In this document: piece after piece, positions 28,360-37,476 of the stretch
Layout: every line of letters starts with the position of its first letter
Position numbering within the stretch: the first letter of the stretch is position 1
Source: Microvirga sp.
GTDB lineage: Bacteria; Pseudomonadota; Alphaproteobacteria; Rhizobiales; Beijerinckiaceae
NCBI GenBank assembly: GCA_029266525.1
Contig: JAQSWQ010000007.1
Location: 1 to 64,000, forward strand
Length of the DNA: 64,000 nucleotides
Reading direction: 5' to 3'
The notes under the pieces: model-generated
Seen by the model: only the letters and a program-made list of their open reading frames with translations
Databases searched by the model: none
What the model was told of the DNA's origin: nothing
Translations under genes and position numbers: made by a program

Positions 28360-30291
28360 TCAGGCCGGCTCGGCGCCGCGGCGCAGGAAGCGCGCATAGG
28401 CCCAGACGGCAGCGCAGAGCGCAAGCCCGATGAGATCGGTGATCGTGCCCGGCGCGATCAAGCACACAGCGGCGACAAGGGCGATCGCCCGCAGCGGCCA
28501 GTTCAGCCGCCCGCCGAGCCAGCCTTCGGTCGCGCAGGCGAGAAGCACCACGCCGATCGAAGCCGAGACCAGCGCCTGCAGCACCGGCCAGAGCTGACCC
28601 TGGCCGAGAAGGAGCGGGCTGTAGAAGAACATGAATGGCACGATGAAGGTCGCAAGTCCCATCTTCACCGAGATGAACGACGTCTTCCAGGGATCCGCCC
28701 TGGCGATCGCCGCCGCGGCAAAGGAGGCGAGCGCGACAGGCGGCGTGATCGAGGAGATGACCGCGTAGTAGAAGATGAACATGTGCGCGACGAGCGGCGG
28801 CACGCCGATGCGCTGCAGACCGGGCGCGACGACGGCCGCGGCGATGGCATAGGCCGCCGTCGTCGGCATGCCCATGCCGAGGACGAGCGCGATCACCATG
28901 GCGAAGATCATGGCGTAGAGCTTGTGCTCGCCAGCGAGCGCCAGCATGAGCTGGGCGAAACGCCCACCGATGCCGGTAAGCGCGATCACGCCGACGATGA
29001 TGCCGGCGCAGGCGCAGACCGCGACCAGTTGCAGGCAATCGCGGGCCGCTTGCGTGAGCCCCTCCATCGCCCGGCGCGGCCCGATCGCGGTGTCGCGCGA
29101 GAGCCAGCTCACCACGATCGCGGCGACGATGCCGAGCGTGCCGGCGCGAAAGGCCGAGAACCCCTGCATCAGCGTCCATACCATCACGACGATCGGGGCG
29201 AACAGATAGGCCTTGCGCAGCAGCGCCCCGAGCGGCGGCAGCTCGCTGCGCGGCAGGCCCCTCAGGCCGTGGATGCGCGCATGCAGCTCCACATGCATGA
29301 AGCAGGCGATGTAGAACAGGATGCACGGGATGATGGCCGCAAACGCGATCTCGCCGTAGGAGATGCCGGTGATCTCGGCCATCAGGAAGGCGCCGGCGCC
29401 GAGCACCGGCGGCGTGATCTGCCCGCCGGTCGAGGAGGTCGCCTCGACCGCCGCCGCGGTCGGCCGGTCGTAGCCGACCCGGCGCATCATCGGGATCGAG
29501 ATCGCGCCCGACGCGACGACGTTCGCGACGGAGGATCCGCTGATCGCGCCGAAGAGCACGCCGGACGCGACGGTCGCCTTGGCCGGCCCGCCGCGGGTCC
29601 AGCCGAACAGGCTGAAGGCCAGGTCGTTGAAATAGTCCCCGACCTTCGAGACCTGCAGGAAGGCGCCGAAGGCGACGAAAAGCACGATGAAATTCGACGA
29701 GGCTTCGGTCGTCGTGCCGAAGATGCCGAGGTCCGAGTAGATGTAGGGGAAGAAGCGCTGCCACTCGTAGCCGCGATGATAGAGCACTCCCGGCAGCCAC
29801 GGCCCGACGAACACGTAGAGGATGAACACGCCAGCGATGATCGGGAGCGCGACCCCGGAGGTGCGGCGCGCGAACTCGAGCACGATCAGCGTGCCGACGA
29901 GCCCGGCCACGATGTCGGCTGGGTCGGGGATCGCGCCCGCCCGGAAGAGCAGCCCCTCCAGCTCGACATAGATGTAGGCGCAGCAGGCGAGGGACGATGC
30001 GATTAGGACCCAGTCGTACCAGGGCACCCGGTCGGCCCGAGCCGCGGCGAAGGGCCGGTAAAGGGCGAAGCCGAGCACCGCCGCCCACGCCACATGCGTC
30101 GCCCGGAAGAGCAGCGCCTCCTGCGGATAGAGGTTCAGGACGATGAGATGATAAACCGTGAAGCCCGCTGCGAGCGCGTAGAAGAGGAGATGTTGAGCGC
30201 TCGGGAGGGTGCGCTTCAGCCCGGCGAACTCCTCCTCGGGCACGACGACCGGCTGGTCCAGCTCCGCTTGGGGCTTCGCCGCGACGCTCAT
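28360..30291 (-). CDS. TRAP transporter fused permease (TAXI-type, fused small and large membrane subunits)
   Basis: About 640 aa, many TM; SSVANVVASGAISIPMMRRVGYDRPTAAAVEATSSTGGQITPPVLGAGAFLMAE. Confidence 0.93.
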   Translation of the reverse strand: MSVAAKPQAELDQPVVVPEEEFAGLKRTLPSAQHLLFYALAAGFTVYHLIVLNLYPQEALLFRATHVAWAAVLGFALYRPFAAARADRVPWYDWVLIASSLACCAYIYVELEGLLFRAGAIPDPADIVAGLVGTLIVLEFARRTSGVALPIIAGVFILYVFVGPWLPGVLYHRGYEWQRFFPYIYSDLGIFGTTTEASSNFIVLFVAFGAFLQVSKVGDYFNDLAFSLFGWTRGGPAKATVASGVLFGAISGSSVANVVASGAISIPMMRRVGYDRPTAAAVEATSSTGGQITPPVLGAGAFLMAEITGISYGEIAFAAIIPCILFYIACFMHVELHARIHGLRGLPRSELPPLGALLRKAYLFAPIVVMVWTLMQGFSAFRAGTLGIVAAIVVSWLSRDTAIGPRRAMEGLTQAARDCLQLVAVCACAGIIVGVIALTGIGGRFAQLMLALAGEHKLYAMIFAMVIALVLGMGMPTTAAYAIAAAVVAPGLQRIGVPPLVAHMFIFYYAVISSITPPVALASFAAAAIARADPWKTSFISVKMGLATFIVPFMFFYSPLLLGQGQLWPVLQALVSASIGVVLLACATEGWLGGRLNWPLRAIALVAAVCLIAPGTITDLIGLALCAAVWAYARFLRRGAEPA

Positions 30292-30322
30292 CGGGCAGCG
30301 CCAGCCGTCGCGCAGGCGCGTG

Positions 30323-30357
30323 GATCCCGGATCGGCCTGGCGGCCGTCCGGGATGAC
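30323..30357. repeat. Intra-operon palindrome (TGGATCCCGGATCRGCC family)
   Basis: tggatcccggatcggcctggcggccgtccgggatgacc between TAXI SBP and TRAP permease; near-identical to the reverse complement of the 44690-44781 element. Confidence 0.7.
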
Positions 30358-30382
30358 CAACGTGCTGTCATGAATCGGACGC

Positions 30383-31369
30383 TCAGCCGACGAGGTTCGC
30401 CGGGATGTTCTGCCCGCGCTCCTTGTAGTAGCGCGCCGCGCCGGGGTGGAAGCTCAGGAAGGCGTTCTTCGAGACCGCCTCCGGCACCGTTTCCTTCGCC
30501 GCGGCGTGCCCGCGCACCATCGCGTCGTGGTTCTCGTGGACGGCCTTGACGATCGCGTAGGCCAAGCTGTCCGGCAGCTCCTTGTGGGCGATCGCGAAGT
30601 TGAACACCCCGACCGTTGCCTGAGCCGCGGGCATGCTCTTGTAGGTGCCGGCCGGGATCTCGGCCGGCGAAAGCTCCGGCATCGCCTGCTGGAGCTTGGC
30701 GATCTGCTCCGGCGTGAAGGAGAAGAAGGTCACCTCGTTCGTCGCCTCGAGCTCGGAATAGGAGGCGATCGGCAGCCCCGCGGCGAAGGCGAAGCAGTCG
30801 ATGAGCCCGTCGGCGAGCTGCGAGGCCATGTCCGAGCCCTGCCCGTTGCGGATGGTGACGTTCTGGATCCCGAGCGTCTGGAACATGATCGGGTAATAGG
30901 TGCCGGGCGTGCCTGCGCGCGGGCCGACGCCGACGCGCTTGCCGGCGAGCTGCGCCACCGAGTTGATGCCGGAGCGCTTCATCACGACGAAGTGGAACGG
31001 CGTGTCGTACATCGGAAACAGCGCGCGGATGTCGCGCATCTTCTGGCCCTTGGTCCAGTCGCCCTGCCCGTTCCAGGCCTGGAGCGCGATGCCCATGGTG
31101 GTCATGCCGAGATCGATGTTCTTGCCTTGCACGAGGATGACGTTCTGGTTCGGGCCCTGGGTCTGCTGGGTGTTGATCGGGACGCCGATCTTCTCGCCGA
31201 CGAGCGTCGCCCAGGCTTGGCCGTAGACGAAATAGGTCCCGCCGACCGAGGCGGTGCCGAGGGTCAGGGTTTTCGGCCAGCTCGGGTCGGGCGTCTGGGC
31301 GCGGACGAGGCCGGGCGCGGCGACGAGGGCCGCGGCGCTCGACAGGAAAAGGCGTCGCGTGACGGTCAT
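30383..31369 (-). CDS. TAXI family TRAP transporter solute-binding protein
   Basis: Signal peptide; LTLGTASVGGTYFVYGQAWA; VGPRAGTPGTYYPIMF. Confidence 0.9.
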   Translation of the reverse strand: MTVTRRLFLSSAAALVAAPGLVRAQTPDPSWPKTLTLGTASVGGTYFVYGQAWATLVGEKIGVPINTQQTQGPNQNVILVQGKNIDLGMTTMGIALQAWNGQGDWTKGQKMRDIRALFPMYDTPFHFVVMKRSGINSVAQLAGKRVGVGPRAGTPGTYYPIMFQTLGIQNVTIRNGQGSDMASQLADGLIDCFAFAAGLPIASYSELEATNEVTFFSFTPEQIAKLQQAMPELSPAEIPAGTYKSMPAAQATVGVFNFAIAHKELPDSLAYAIVKAVHENHDAMVRGHAAAKETVPEAVSKNAFLSFHPGAARYYKERGQNIPANLVG

Positions 31370-31572
31370 CGGGCATTCCTCCGGGCTATCGGCGGCTTCG
31401 CGGCCGCCTATCTTGGTGGATGCGGGGATAATGGACGCGCGCCTTCGCCAAAGCCAAGCCGATTCTTTGCGAACAGGTTCAACAGAAGGCGGCATCTCTC
31501 ATGCGCAGATGCCGCTACAGCCCGGGCGCCGGGTGAGCTATCGATCATCCGGCATCCTGACGGACGGTCTCA

Positions 31573-32295
31573 TTGCCCGCGACGCCCCGCACCAGCGGCC
31601 AGCTCTTCCTTCGCGGCGCGCTCGACGCGCTCGCGCTCCCGGCCTGGGTGGTCGGGATGTCGCTCTTCGCGGTCGGGAGCCTCGCCGGCGAGACCGGCTT
31701 CCCGGCCGGCGCCGCGGTGCTCTCGACTCTGCTCATCTGGGCGGGTCCCGCCCAGGTGATCTTCTTCGCCGGCATCGCCGCCGGCACCGCCCTGCCGGCG
31801 ATCGCGCTCGCGGTCGGGCTCTCCTCGATCCGCCTCTTGCCGATGACGATGTCCGTCCTGCCCATGCTGCGCGAGCAGGCAAAGGACGCGCCGAGGCAGA
31901 TCCTCGTCGCGCATTACGTCACCGTGACGGTCTGGGTCGAGGCGCTGCGACGCCTCCCCGCGATGCCGCCGGACGCCCGCCTGCCCTACTATCTCGGCTT
32001 CGCAAACACCTGCCTCGGCCTTTGCGCGGTCACGACCTTCATCGGCTACAGCCTGGTCGGAGCGCTGCCGCTGCCGCTCGCCGCAGGCCTGCTCTTCCTG
32101 ACCCCGACCTTCTTCACGCTGTCGCTCGCGGCCGGCGCGCGCGGCACGTCGGACTGGTTCGCCATTGGCGCGGGCTTCGTTCTCGCGCCGCTGTCGACGG
32201 CGCTCGTCGGCAAGGACATCGACCTCCTCGTCACCGGCCTCGTCGGCGGCACCGCCGCCTACCTGTTCGGCAGGCCGCGACGGGGCGCCGCGTGA
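31573..32295 (+). CDS. azlC: AzlC family branched-chain amino acid exporter subunit
   Basis: AGETGFPAGAAVLSTLLIWAGPAQVIFF; SSIRLLPMTMSVLPML. Confidence 0.88.
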   Translation: MPATPRTSGQLFLRGALDALALPAWVVGMSLFAVGSLAGETGFPAGAAVLSTLLIWAGPAQVIFFAGIAAGTALPAIALAVGLSSIRLLPMTMSVLPMLREQAKDAPRQILVAHYVTVTVWVEALRRLPAMPPDARLPYYLGFANTCLGLCAVTTFIGYSLVGALPLPLAAGLLFLTPTFFTLSLAAGARGTSDWFAIGAGFVLAPLSTALVGKDIDLLVTGLVGGTAAYLFGRPRRGAA

Positions 32296-32654
32296 GCTCC
32301 GAGGCGCTGCAGAGCGGCCTTTGGCCCTATCTCTTGGTGATCGCCTTCGGCTTCTTGCCGAGCGAGGTCTGGCGGGTGCTGGCGGTTTTCCTGGCGCGCG
32401 GCTTCGACGAGCGTTCGGAGATCCTGGTCTGGGTGCGCGCGGTCGCGACGACCCTCGTCGCGGGCGTCGTCGCGAAGATCCTCTTCGCGCCGGCAGGCGC
32501 GCTCGCGGCTGTGCCGCTCGGCTGGCGGCTCGGCGCCCTGGCGCTCGGCATCGCCGCCTTCTTCCTCGCCCGCCGTTCGGTCATGGCCGGCGTCGTCGCG
32601 GGCGAAGCGGCGCTCGTCGCCGCCACCTGGTGGATCGCGGGCGCGCTGCCGTAA
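32292..32654 (+). CDS. azlD: AzlD domain-containing protein
   Basis: About 120 aa, 3-4 TM, GTGA overlap with azlC. Confidence 0.8.
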   Translation: MSSEALQSGLWPYLLVIAFGFLPSEVWRVLAVFLARGFDERSEILVWVRAVATTLVAGVVAKILFAPAGALAAVPLGWRLGALALGIAAFFLARRSVMAGVVAGEAALVAATWWIAGALP

Positions 32655-32657
32655 CGG

Positions 32658-34535
32658 TCAACCGGTGGGTCGTGGAATCACGATCACCTCGGCATGGGCG
32701 GGCTCCGCGTAGAGTCGCTCGACCAGCCCGGCCCGGCGCTGCAGGACGGCGCGCTGGTTGATGTAGCCCTTGTCGGTGATCTCGTTGGCGTCGATCGAGG
32801 CCGGCTCGTGCATGAGGATGACGCGCGCGATCTCCATTGAGGAGCCGCCGCTCGCGGCGTTGTGGCGGGCAAGCCCGCGTATGATCGCCTCGCGCACCGC
32901 TCGATGCGCCAGGACCTCCGCCGGCGGGCAGTCGCCGGCAAGATCGAGGCATAACCCACGGCAGGCGGCGAGATTGGCGAAAGCGAGGAGCCCGGCCTCG
33001 TCGCGATCGTGGCCGGTCACCACCGCGTCCTCGATCAGCGGCGAGACCGCAGCGAGGGCCGCAACTCTCAAAGGTCCGACGTTGACCCAGGTTCCGCTCG
33101 ACAGCTTGAAGTTCTCGGCGACGCGCCCGTCGAATACGATGCCTTTCGCGGGGTCGCGCGGGTCCTCGAAGCGGGCCGCGTCGCCGGTGCGGAGCCACCC
33201 CTCCTCGAACGCCTTTTGGGTGAGGTCCGGCCGCTTCCAGTAGCCCGGCGTGACATTCGGCCCGCGCACCAGCATTTCGAGGCGGTCGCCGGAGGGCTTG
33301 AGCTTGATCTCGACGCCGGGCCCCGGGATGCCGATGCTCCCCGCCCGGGCAATCGGGAAATGCACCATCGTTGCCATCGGCGCCGTCTCGGTCATGCCCC
33401 AGGACGAAACCATCGGCACCTTCGCCCCCCGTGCCTTGACCGAGCAGGCCTCGAGCCGCTCCCACAGGCTCTGCGGCAGCCCGGCACCGGCGTAGAAGAT
33501 GAGCTTCAGCCGGCTGAAGAACTTCTCGTTCAGCGCCGGGGCGGCCTCGAGGCGGTCGAGCAGCATGCCGTAGCCGCGCGGCACGTTGAAATAGATCGTC
33601 GGCGCGATCTCCGAGAGGTTGGCGACCGTGCGGTCGAGCAGCGCCGGTACCGGCTTGCCCTCGTCGATATGGAGCGAGCCGCCATTGCGCAGCATCATAT
33701 TGAAGTTGTGGTTGCCGCCGAAGGTGTGGTTCCAGGGCAGCCAGTCGACGATCACCGGCGGCTCGTCTTCGACGAAGGGCCAGACCTGGGCGATCGCCTC
33801 CTGGTTCGAGCAGAGCATGCGCTGCGTGTTGATCACGCCCTTGGGCAGGTCGGTCGAGCCGGAGGTGAAGAGTATCTTGGCGACGGTGTCCGGCCCGACC
33901 GTCGCATTCGCCCGCTCCACGGCGTCGGTCGCGGCGGTCGCGAGGAGATCGGCGAAAGCCGTCATGCCTTCGCGCGGACGGCTCGACACGATCTCGGCGC
34001 CGCGCCAGTCGACAGCCGCGAGCGCATCGCCGTAGCGGGCAGGATCGTCGATATAGACGAGCTGCGGCTCGATCAACTCAAGGATGTGGCGCAGCTTCGC
34101 GAAATCCTTGCTGAGACGCGCATAAGCCGTCGAGACCGGCGTCACCGGAATGCCGATATGCATGCCGGCGAGCGCCACAAGCCCGTGGTCGATGCCGTTC
34201 TCGGAGAGCAGCAGCACCGGCCGCTCGGCCGAGAGCTTCCGCTCGAGGAGCGCCTGCGCAAGGGCGCGGACCTGCGCATGGGCGTCCGCAAAGGTGAGCC
34301 TGCGCCAGCCCTGCCCCGGGGTCGCGCCGGCGCGCTCGGCGAGGAACACGCGATCGGGCGCTTCCTTGGCCCATCGTTCGAGCCACACCGACAGGCAGCG
34401 CGGCGGCTCGTTCAGCGGCACCGGCGAGCGCAGGATCACGCCGCCGTCGGCGAGACGCTCGACCTCGACGAGCGGCGACGCGAAGAGCCTGCTTTTCAGC
34501 GGTGCCTCCGCTCGTTTGAGCTCGATCGGCGGCAT
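32658..34535 (-). CDS. fcs: Feruloyl-CoA synthase (ANL superfamily)
   Basis: ILFTSGSTDLPKGVINTQRML; VSSWGMTETAPMAT; WLRTGDAARFEDPRDPAKGIVFDGRVAENFKLSSGTWVNVG. Confidence 0.9.
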   Translation of the reverse strand: MPPIELKRAEAPLKSRLFASPLVEVERLADGGVILRSPVPLNEPPRCLSVWLERWAKEAPDRVFLAERAGATPGQGWRRLTFADAHAQVRALAQALLERKLSAERPVLLLSENGIDHGLVALAGMHIGIPVTPVSTAYARLSKDFAKLRHILELIEPQLVYIDDPARYGDALAAVDWRGAEIVSSRPREGMTAFADLLATAATDAVERANATVGPDTVAKILFTSGSTDLPKGVINTQRMLCSNQEAIAQVWPFVEDEPPVIVDWLPWNHTFGGNHNFNMMLRNGGSLHIDEGKPVPALLDRTVANLSEIAPTIYFNVPRGYGMLLDRLEAAPALNEKFFSRLKLIFYAGAGLPQSLWERLEACSVKARGAKVPMVSSWGMTETAPMATMVHFPIARAGSIGIPGPGVEIKLKPSGDRLEMLVRGPNVTPGYWKRPDLTQKAFEEGWLRTGDAARFEDPRDPAKGIVFDGRVAENFKLSSGTWVNVGPLRVAALAAVSPLIEDAVVTGHDRDEAGLLAFANLAACRGLCLDLAGDCPPAEVLAHRAVREAIIRGLARHNAASGGSSMEIARVILMHEPASIDANEITDKGYINQRAVLQRRAGLVERLYAEPAHAEVIVIPRPTG

Positions 34536-34559
34536 TCTTTTCCTCCCATAACGCGACCC

Positions 34560-34693
34560 ACCTCTCCCGGAGGGAGAGGTCGAGCGACGCCGATAGGCGG
34601 CGTCCGGGTGAGGGGAGCGCCCTATCCCGGATAAGCCGTAACCCCTCGCCCGGACGGCTGCCGCCGTCTCGACCTCTCCCTCCGGGAGAGGTT
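34560..34693. repeat. Large inverted repeat between crotonase and fcs
   Basis: acctctcccggagggagaggtcgag ... ctcgacctctccctccgggagaggtt. Confidence 0.75.
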
Positions 34694-34694
34694 G

Positions 34695-35480
34695 TTAGCG
34701 CTTCACCCTCTCGCTCCGCCGCTCCAAAAAAGCACGCAGCCGCTCGCCCGCTTCCTCTCCGGTCTGCGCCAGCGCGGCCATAAGCGACTCGGTGAAAAGC
34801 CCGTCCCTCATCGACATGTCCTCGATGCGCGGGATCGCGTTGAGGATGGCGTAGTTCGAGAGCGCCGCGTTGCCGGCGATGCGTTGCGCAAGCTCAAGCG
34901 CCTTGTCGAAGGCCTCGCCCGGCTCGACGAGATAGTGCGAGAGCCCGAGCCGCTGGCCTTCCTCGGCATCATAAGCGCGCCCGGTCAGCATCATCTCCAC
35001 GAGCCTCCCCGAGCCGATGAGGCGCCCGACCCTCACGGTCGCACCGCCGCCGACGAAGATGCCGCGCTGGCCCTCGGGGAGCGCATAGAAGGCGGTCCTG
35101 TCGGCGACGCGCACATGGGTCGCGGCCGCGAGCTCGAGACCGCCGCCGATCACCCCGCCCTGCATGGCGCTCACCACCGGCACGCGGCCGAACTGGATCT
35201 TCTCGAAGACCCGGTGCCACATCTGCGAATGCTGCATGACGCCGAAGGCGTCGCGGTGCTGGTGCTCGGAGAGGTCGAGCCCGCCGCAGAAATGCTCGCC
35301 GTTCCCGGCGAGCACCACGGCCTTCATGCGCTCGGGCACGGCCTCGAAGAAGCGCTCGAGGCTTGCGATCAGCCCGTCGTTGACGGCGTTGCGCTTTTCC
35401 GCCCGGTCGAGCCGCACCACCGCGATGGCGTCGCGCTCCTCGATCGCGAGATGCGGCAGCGGATGGACCGGCGCGTTCAT
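34695..35480 (-). CDS. Crotonase/enoyl-CoA hydratase family protein
   Basis: VVRLDRAEKRNAVND; LAGNGEHFCGGLDLSE; MQGGVIGGGLELAAATHVRVAD. Confidence 0.9.
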   Translation of the reverse strand: MNAPVHPLPHLAIEERDAIAVVRLDRAEKRNAVNDGLIASLERFFEAVPERMKAVVLAGNGEHFCGGLDLSEHQHRDAFGVMQHSQMWHRVFEKIQFGRVPVVSAMQGGVIGGGLELAAATHVRVADRTAFYALPEGQRGIFVGGGATVRVGRLIGSGRLVEMMLTGRAYDAEEGQRLGLSHYLVEPGEAFDKALELAQRIAGNAALSNYAILNAIPRIEDMSMRDGLFTESLMAALAQTGEEAGERLRAFLERRSERVKR

Positions 35481-35911
35481 GCGGTCTCGCCGGCCGGGCC
35501 GGTGAAGCGGGCGATCACGTCTTGCGGGATTGGCGCAGCCCGCATCGGCTTCTCGCCGGAAGGATCGGGCACGGCCCAGACCCGCACCTCGTGGCCCTCG
35601 ACCGCGAGCTCGCCGTCGCGGAAGAAGCGGTGCTCGACCCGGAAGGTCTTGCTCTTCCACTCGACCACCCGGGTCTCGACGTCGAGGACGTGGCCGTAGC
35701 CGGACCCGAAATGGAAGCGAGCGCCGACGTCGAGCAGCGGAACTCCCACCATGTTCCGCTCGGCGAACATCTCGTGGAACGGCAGCCCGGCGGCGCGGAA
35801 CAGCGCCGTCGTGCAGAGCTCGAACCACTCGAAATAGCGCGGGAAGAAGACGATCCGGGCCGGGTCGCAATCGCCCCAGCCGACCTCGATCGAATGCCGC
35901 CCGACCAACAT
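35477..35911 (-). CDS. Acyl-CoA thioesterase (4-hydroxybenzoyl-CoA thioesterase-like hot-dog)
   Basis: IEVGWGDCDPARIVFFPRYFEWFE motif. Confidence 0.88.
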   Translation of the reverse strand: MLVGRHSIEVGWGDCDPARIVFFPRYFEWFELCTTALFRAAGLPFHEMFAERNMVGVPLLDVGARFHFGSGYGHVLDVETRVVEWKSKTFRVEHRFFRDGELAVEGHEVRVWAVPDPSGEKPMRAAPIPQDVIARFTGPAGETA

Positions 35912-35984
35912 CCGCGCCCTTTGCCTCGGCGTTGCGCCGGCGGCAACCTGCCCTTGCCCTGCCGGCCGGTCAACGCGGAAAGAT

Positions 35985-36030
35985 GAACTATCTTGCTTGC
36001 TCGGCAGAAGAAACCGGCACTATGCTGCAG
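35985..36030. promoter_or_regulatory. Paired BoxR-like operator in the thioesterase/livK divergent region
   Basis: GAACTATCTTGCTTG (35985) and GCACTATGCTGCAG (36017): two degenerate copies of GAAYTATARTGCA, starts 32 bp apart. Confidence 0.55.
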
Positions 36031-36150
36031 GAAAGCCCCAACAGACCGCGCCGGAACGAGGCGGATGACTTCAAAGCGGTTCTGGGCGAAGCTTGAGGAA
36101 CGCCGTCCGTCCTTGTTTCGGGATCAACAGCCTTGAGGGAGGAGCACGCC

Positions 36151-37368
36151 ATGAATGGCGACAGCCGTCTGATCCTGCCGACCCGCCGCACGATCCTCAA
36201 AGGGGCGACCGGCGCCGCGGCGCTTGGCCTCGTCTCGCCCTTCCCGAAGCCGGCGATCGCGCAAGGCGCGCCGCTCAAGGTCGGCTTCATGCTGCCCTAC
36301 ACCGGCACCTTCGCGAAGCTCGGCAAGTTCATCGACGAGGCCTTCCGGCTCCACGTCGAGCAGAAGGGCGGCAAGCTCGGCGGGCGTCAGGTCGCCTTCG
36401 TGCAGGTCGACGACGAGTCGAAGCCCGAGGCCGCGACCGACAACATGAACCGCCTCGTCGGGCGCGAGAAGGTCGACGTCGTGGTCGGCACCGTGCATTC
36501 CGGCGTCGCCATGGCGATGGTCAAGGTTGCGCGCGACACCAACACGCTCCTGATCATCCCGAACGCCGGCGCGAACGAGGCCACGGGCCCGGCCTGCGCA
36601 CCGAACATCTTCCGCACCTCCTTCTCGAACTGGCAGCCCGCCTTCCCGATGGGCAAGGTCATGGCCGAGGCCGGCCACAAGAACATCGTCACCATCACCT
36701 GGCGCTACGCGGCCGGCCAGCAGATGGTCGATTCGTTCAAGGAGAACCTCGCCCAGACCGGCAGCGGCGCGAAGATCGTCGAGGAGCTCTACCTGCCCTT
36801 CCCCGAGGTCGAGTTCCAGTCGCTGATCACCCGCATCGCGACCCTCAGGCCCGATGCGGTGTTCTCGTTCTTCGCCGGCGGCGGCGCGGTGAAGTTCGTG
36901 AAGGACTACGCGGCGGCGGGGCTGAAGGAGAGAATCCCGCTCTACGGCACGGGCTTCCTGACCGACGGCACGATCGAGGCGCAGGGCGAGGCGGCGAACG
37001 GCATCAAGACCACGCTCCACTACGCCGACAACCTCGACAACCCGGCCAACAAGGCCTTTCTCGAGGCGTTCAAGAAGAAGACGAACCTCGACGGCGACGT
37101 CTATGCGGTCCAGGGCTACGACTCGGCGGCGCTCCTCGACATTGGGCTGACGGCGGTCGGCGGCGATGCGGGCGCCCGCGACAAGATGATCGCCGCCATG
37201 GAGGGCGCGAAGATCGACAGCCCGCGCGGGCCGATCAGCTTCTCGAAGTCCCACAACGTCGTGCAGAACATCTACCTGCGCGAGGTCCGCAACGGCCGCA
37301 ACGAATACGTCTCGGTGGCGCACGCCAACCTCGCGGACCCCGCCCGCGGCTGCCGCCTGTCGGCCTGA
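36151..37368 (+). CDS. ABC transporter substrate-binding protein, branched-chain amino acid/aromatic acid type
   Basis: Tat/Sec-like leader; LKVGFMLPYTGTFAKLGKFIDEAFRLHVEQKGGKLGGRQV. Confidence 0.92.
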   Translation: MNGDSRLILPTRRTILKGATGAAALGLVSPFPKPAIAQGAPLKVGFMLPYTGTFAKLGKFIDEAFRLHVEQKGGKLGGRQVAFVQVDDESKPEAATDNMNRLVGREKVDVVVGTVHSGVAMAMVKVARDTNTLLIIPNAGANEATGPACAPNIFRTSFSNWQPAFPMGKVMAEAGHKNIVTITWRYAAGQQMVDSFKENLAQTGSGAKIVEELYLPFPEVEFQSLITRIATLRPDAVFSFFAGGGAVKFVKDYAAAGLKERIPLYGTGFLTDGTIEAQGEAANGIKTTLHYADNLDNPANKAFLEAFKKKTNLDGDVYAVQGYDSAALLDIGLTAVGGDAGARDKMIAAMEGAKIDSPRGPISFSKSHNVVQNIYLREVRNGRNEYVSVAHANLADPARGCRLSA

Positions 37369-37382
37369 CGAGCCGCTTCAAG

Positions 37383-37469
37383 TGTCATGGCCGGGCTTGA
37401 CCCGGCCATCTCTTTTCCGCCGGGCACTCCTCGTGTCGAGATCGCCGGGCCGAGCCCGGCGATGACAAG
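37383..37469. repeat. Intra-operon palindromic element between SBP and permease
   Basis: tgtcatggccgggcttgacccggccatc ... gatcgccgggccgagcccggcgatgaca. Confidence 0.8.
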
Positions 37470-37476
37470 GTAGGGA

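Noticed and set aside
28166-30088. 640-aa minus ORF overlapping the TRAP permease in another frame
   Set aside because: Frame-shifted read of the same gene with Arg/His-rich composition; the 28360-30291 frame has the transmembrane segments.
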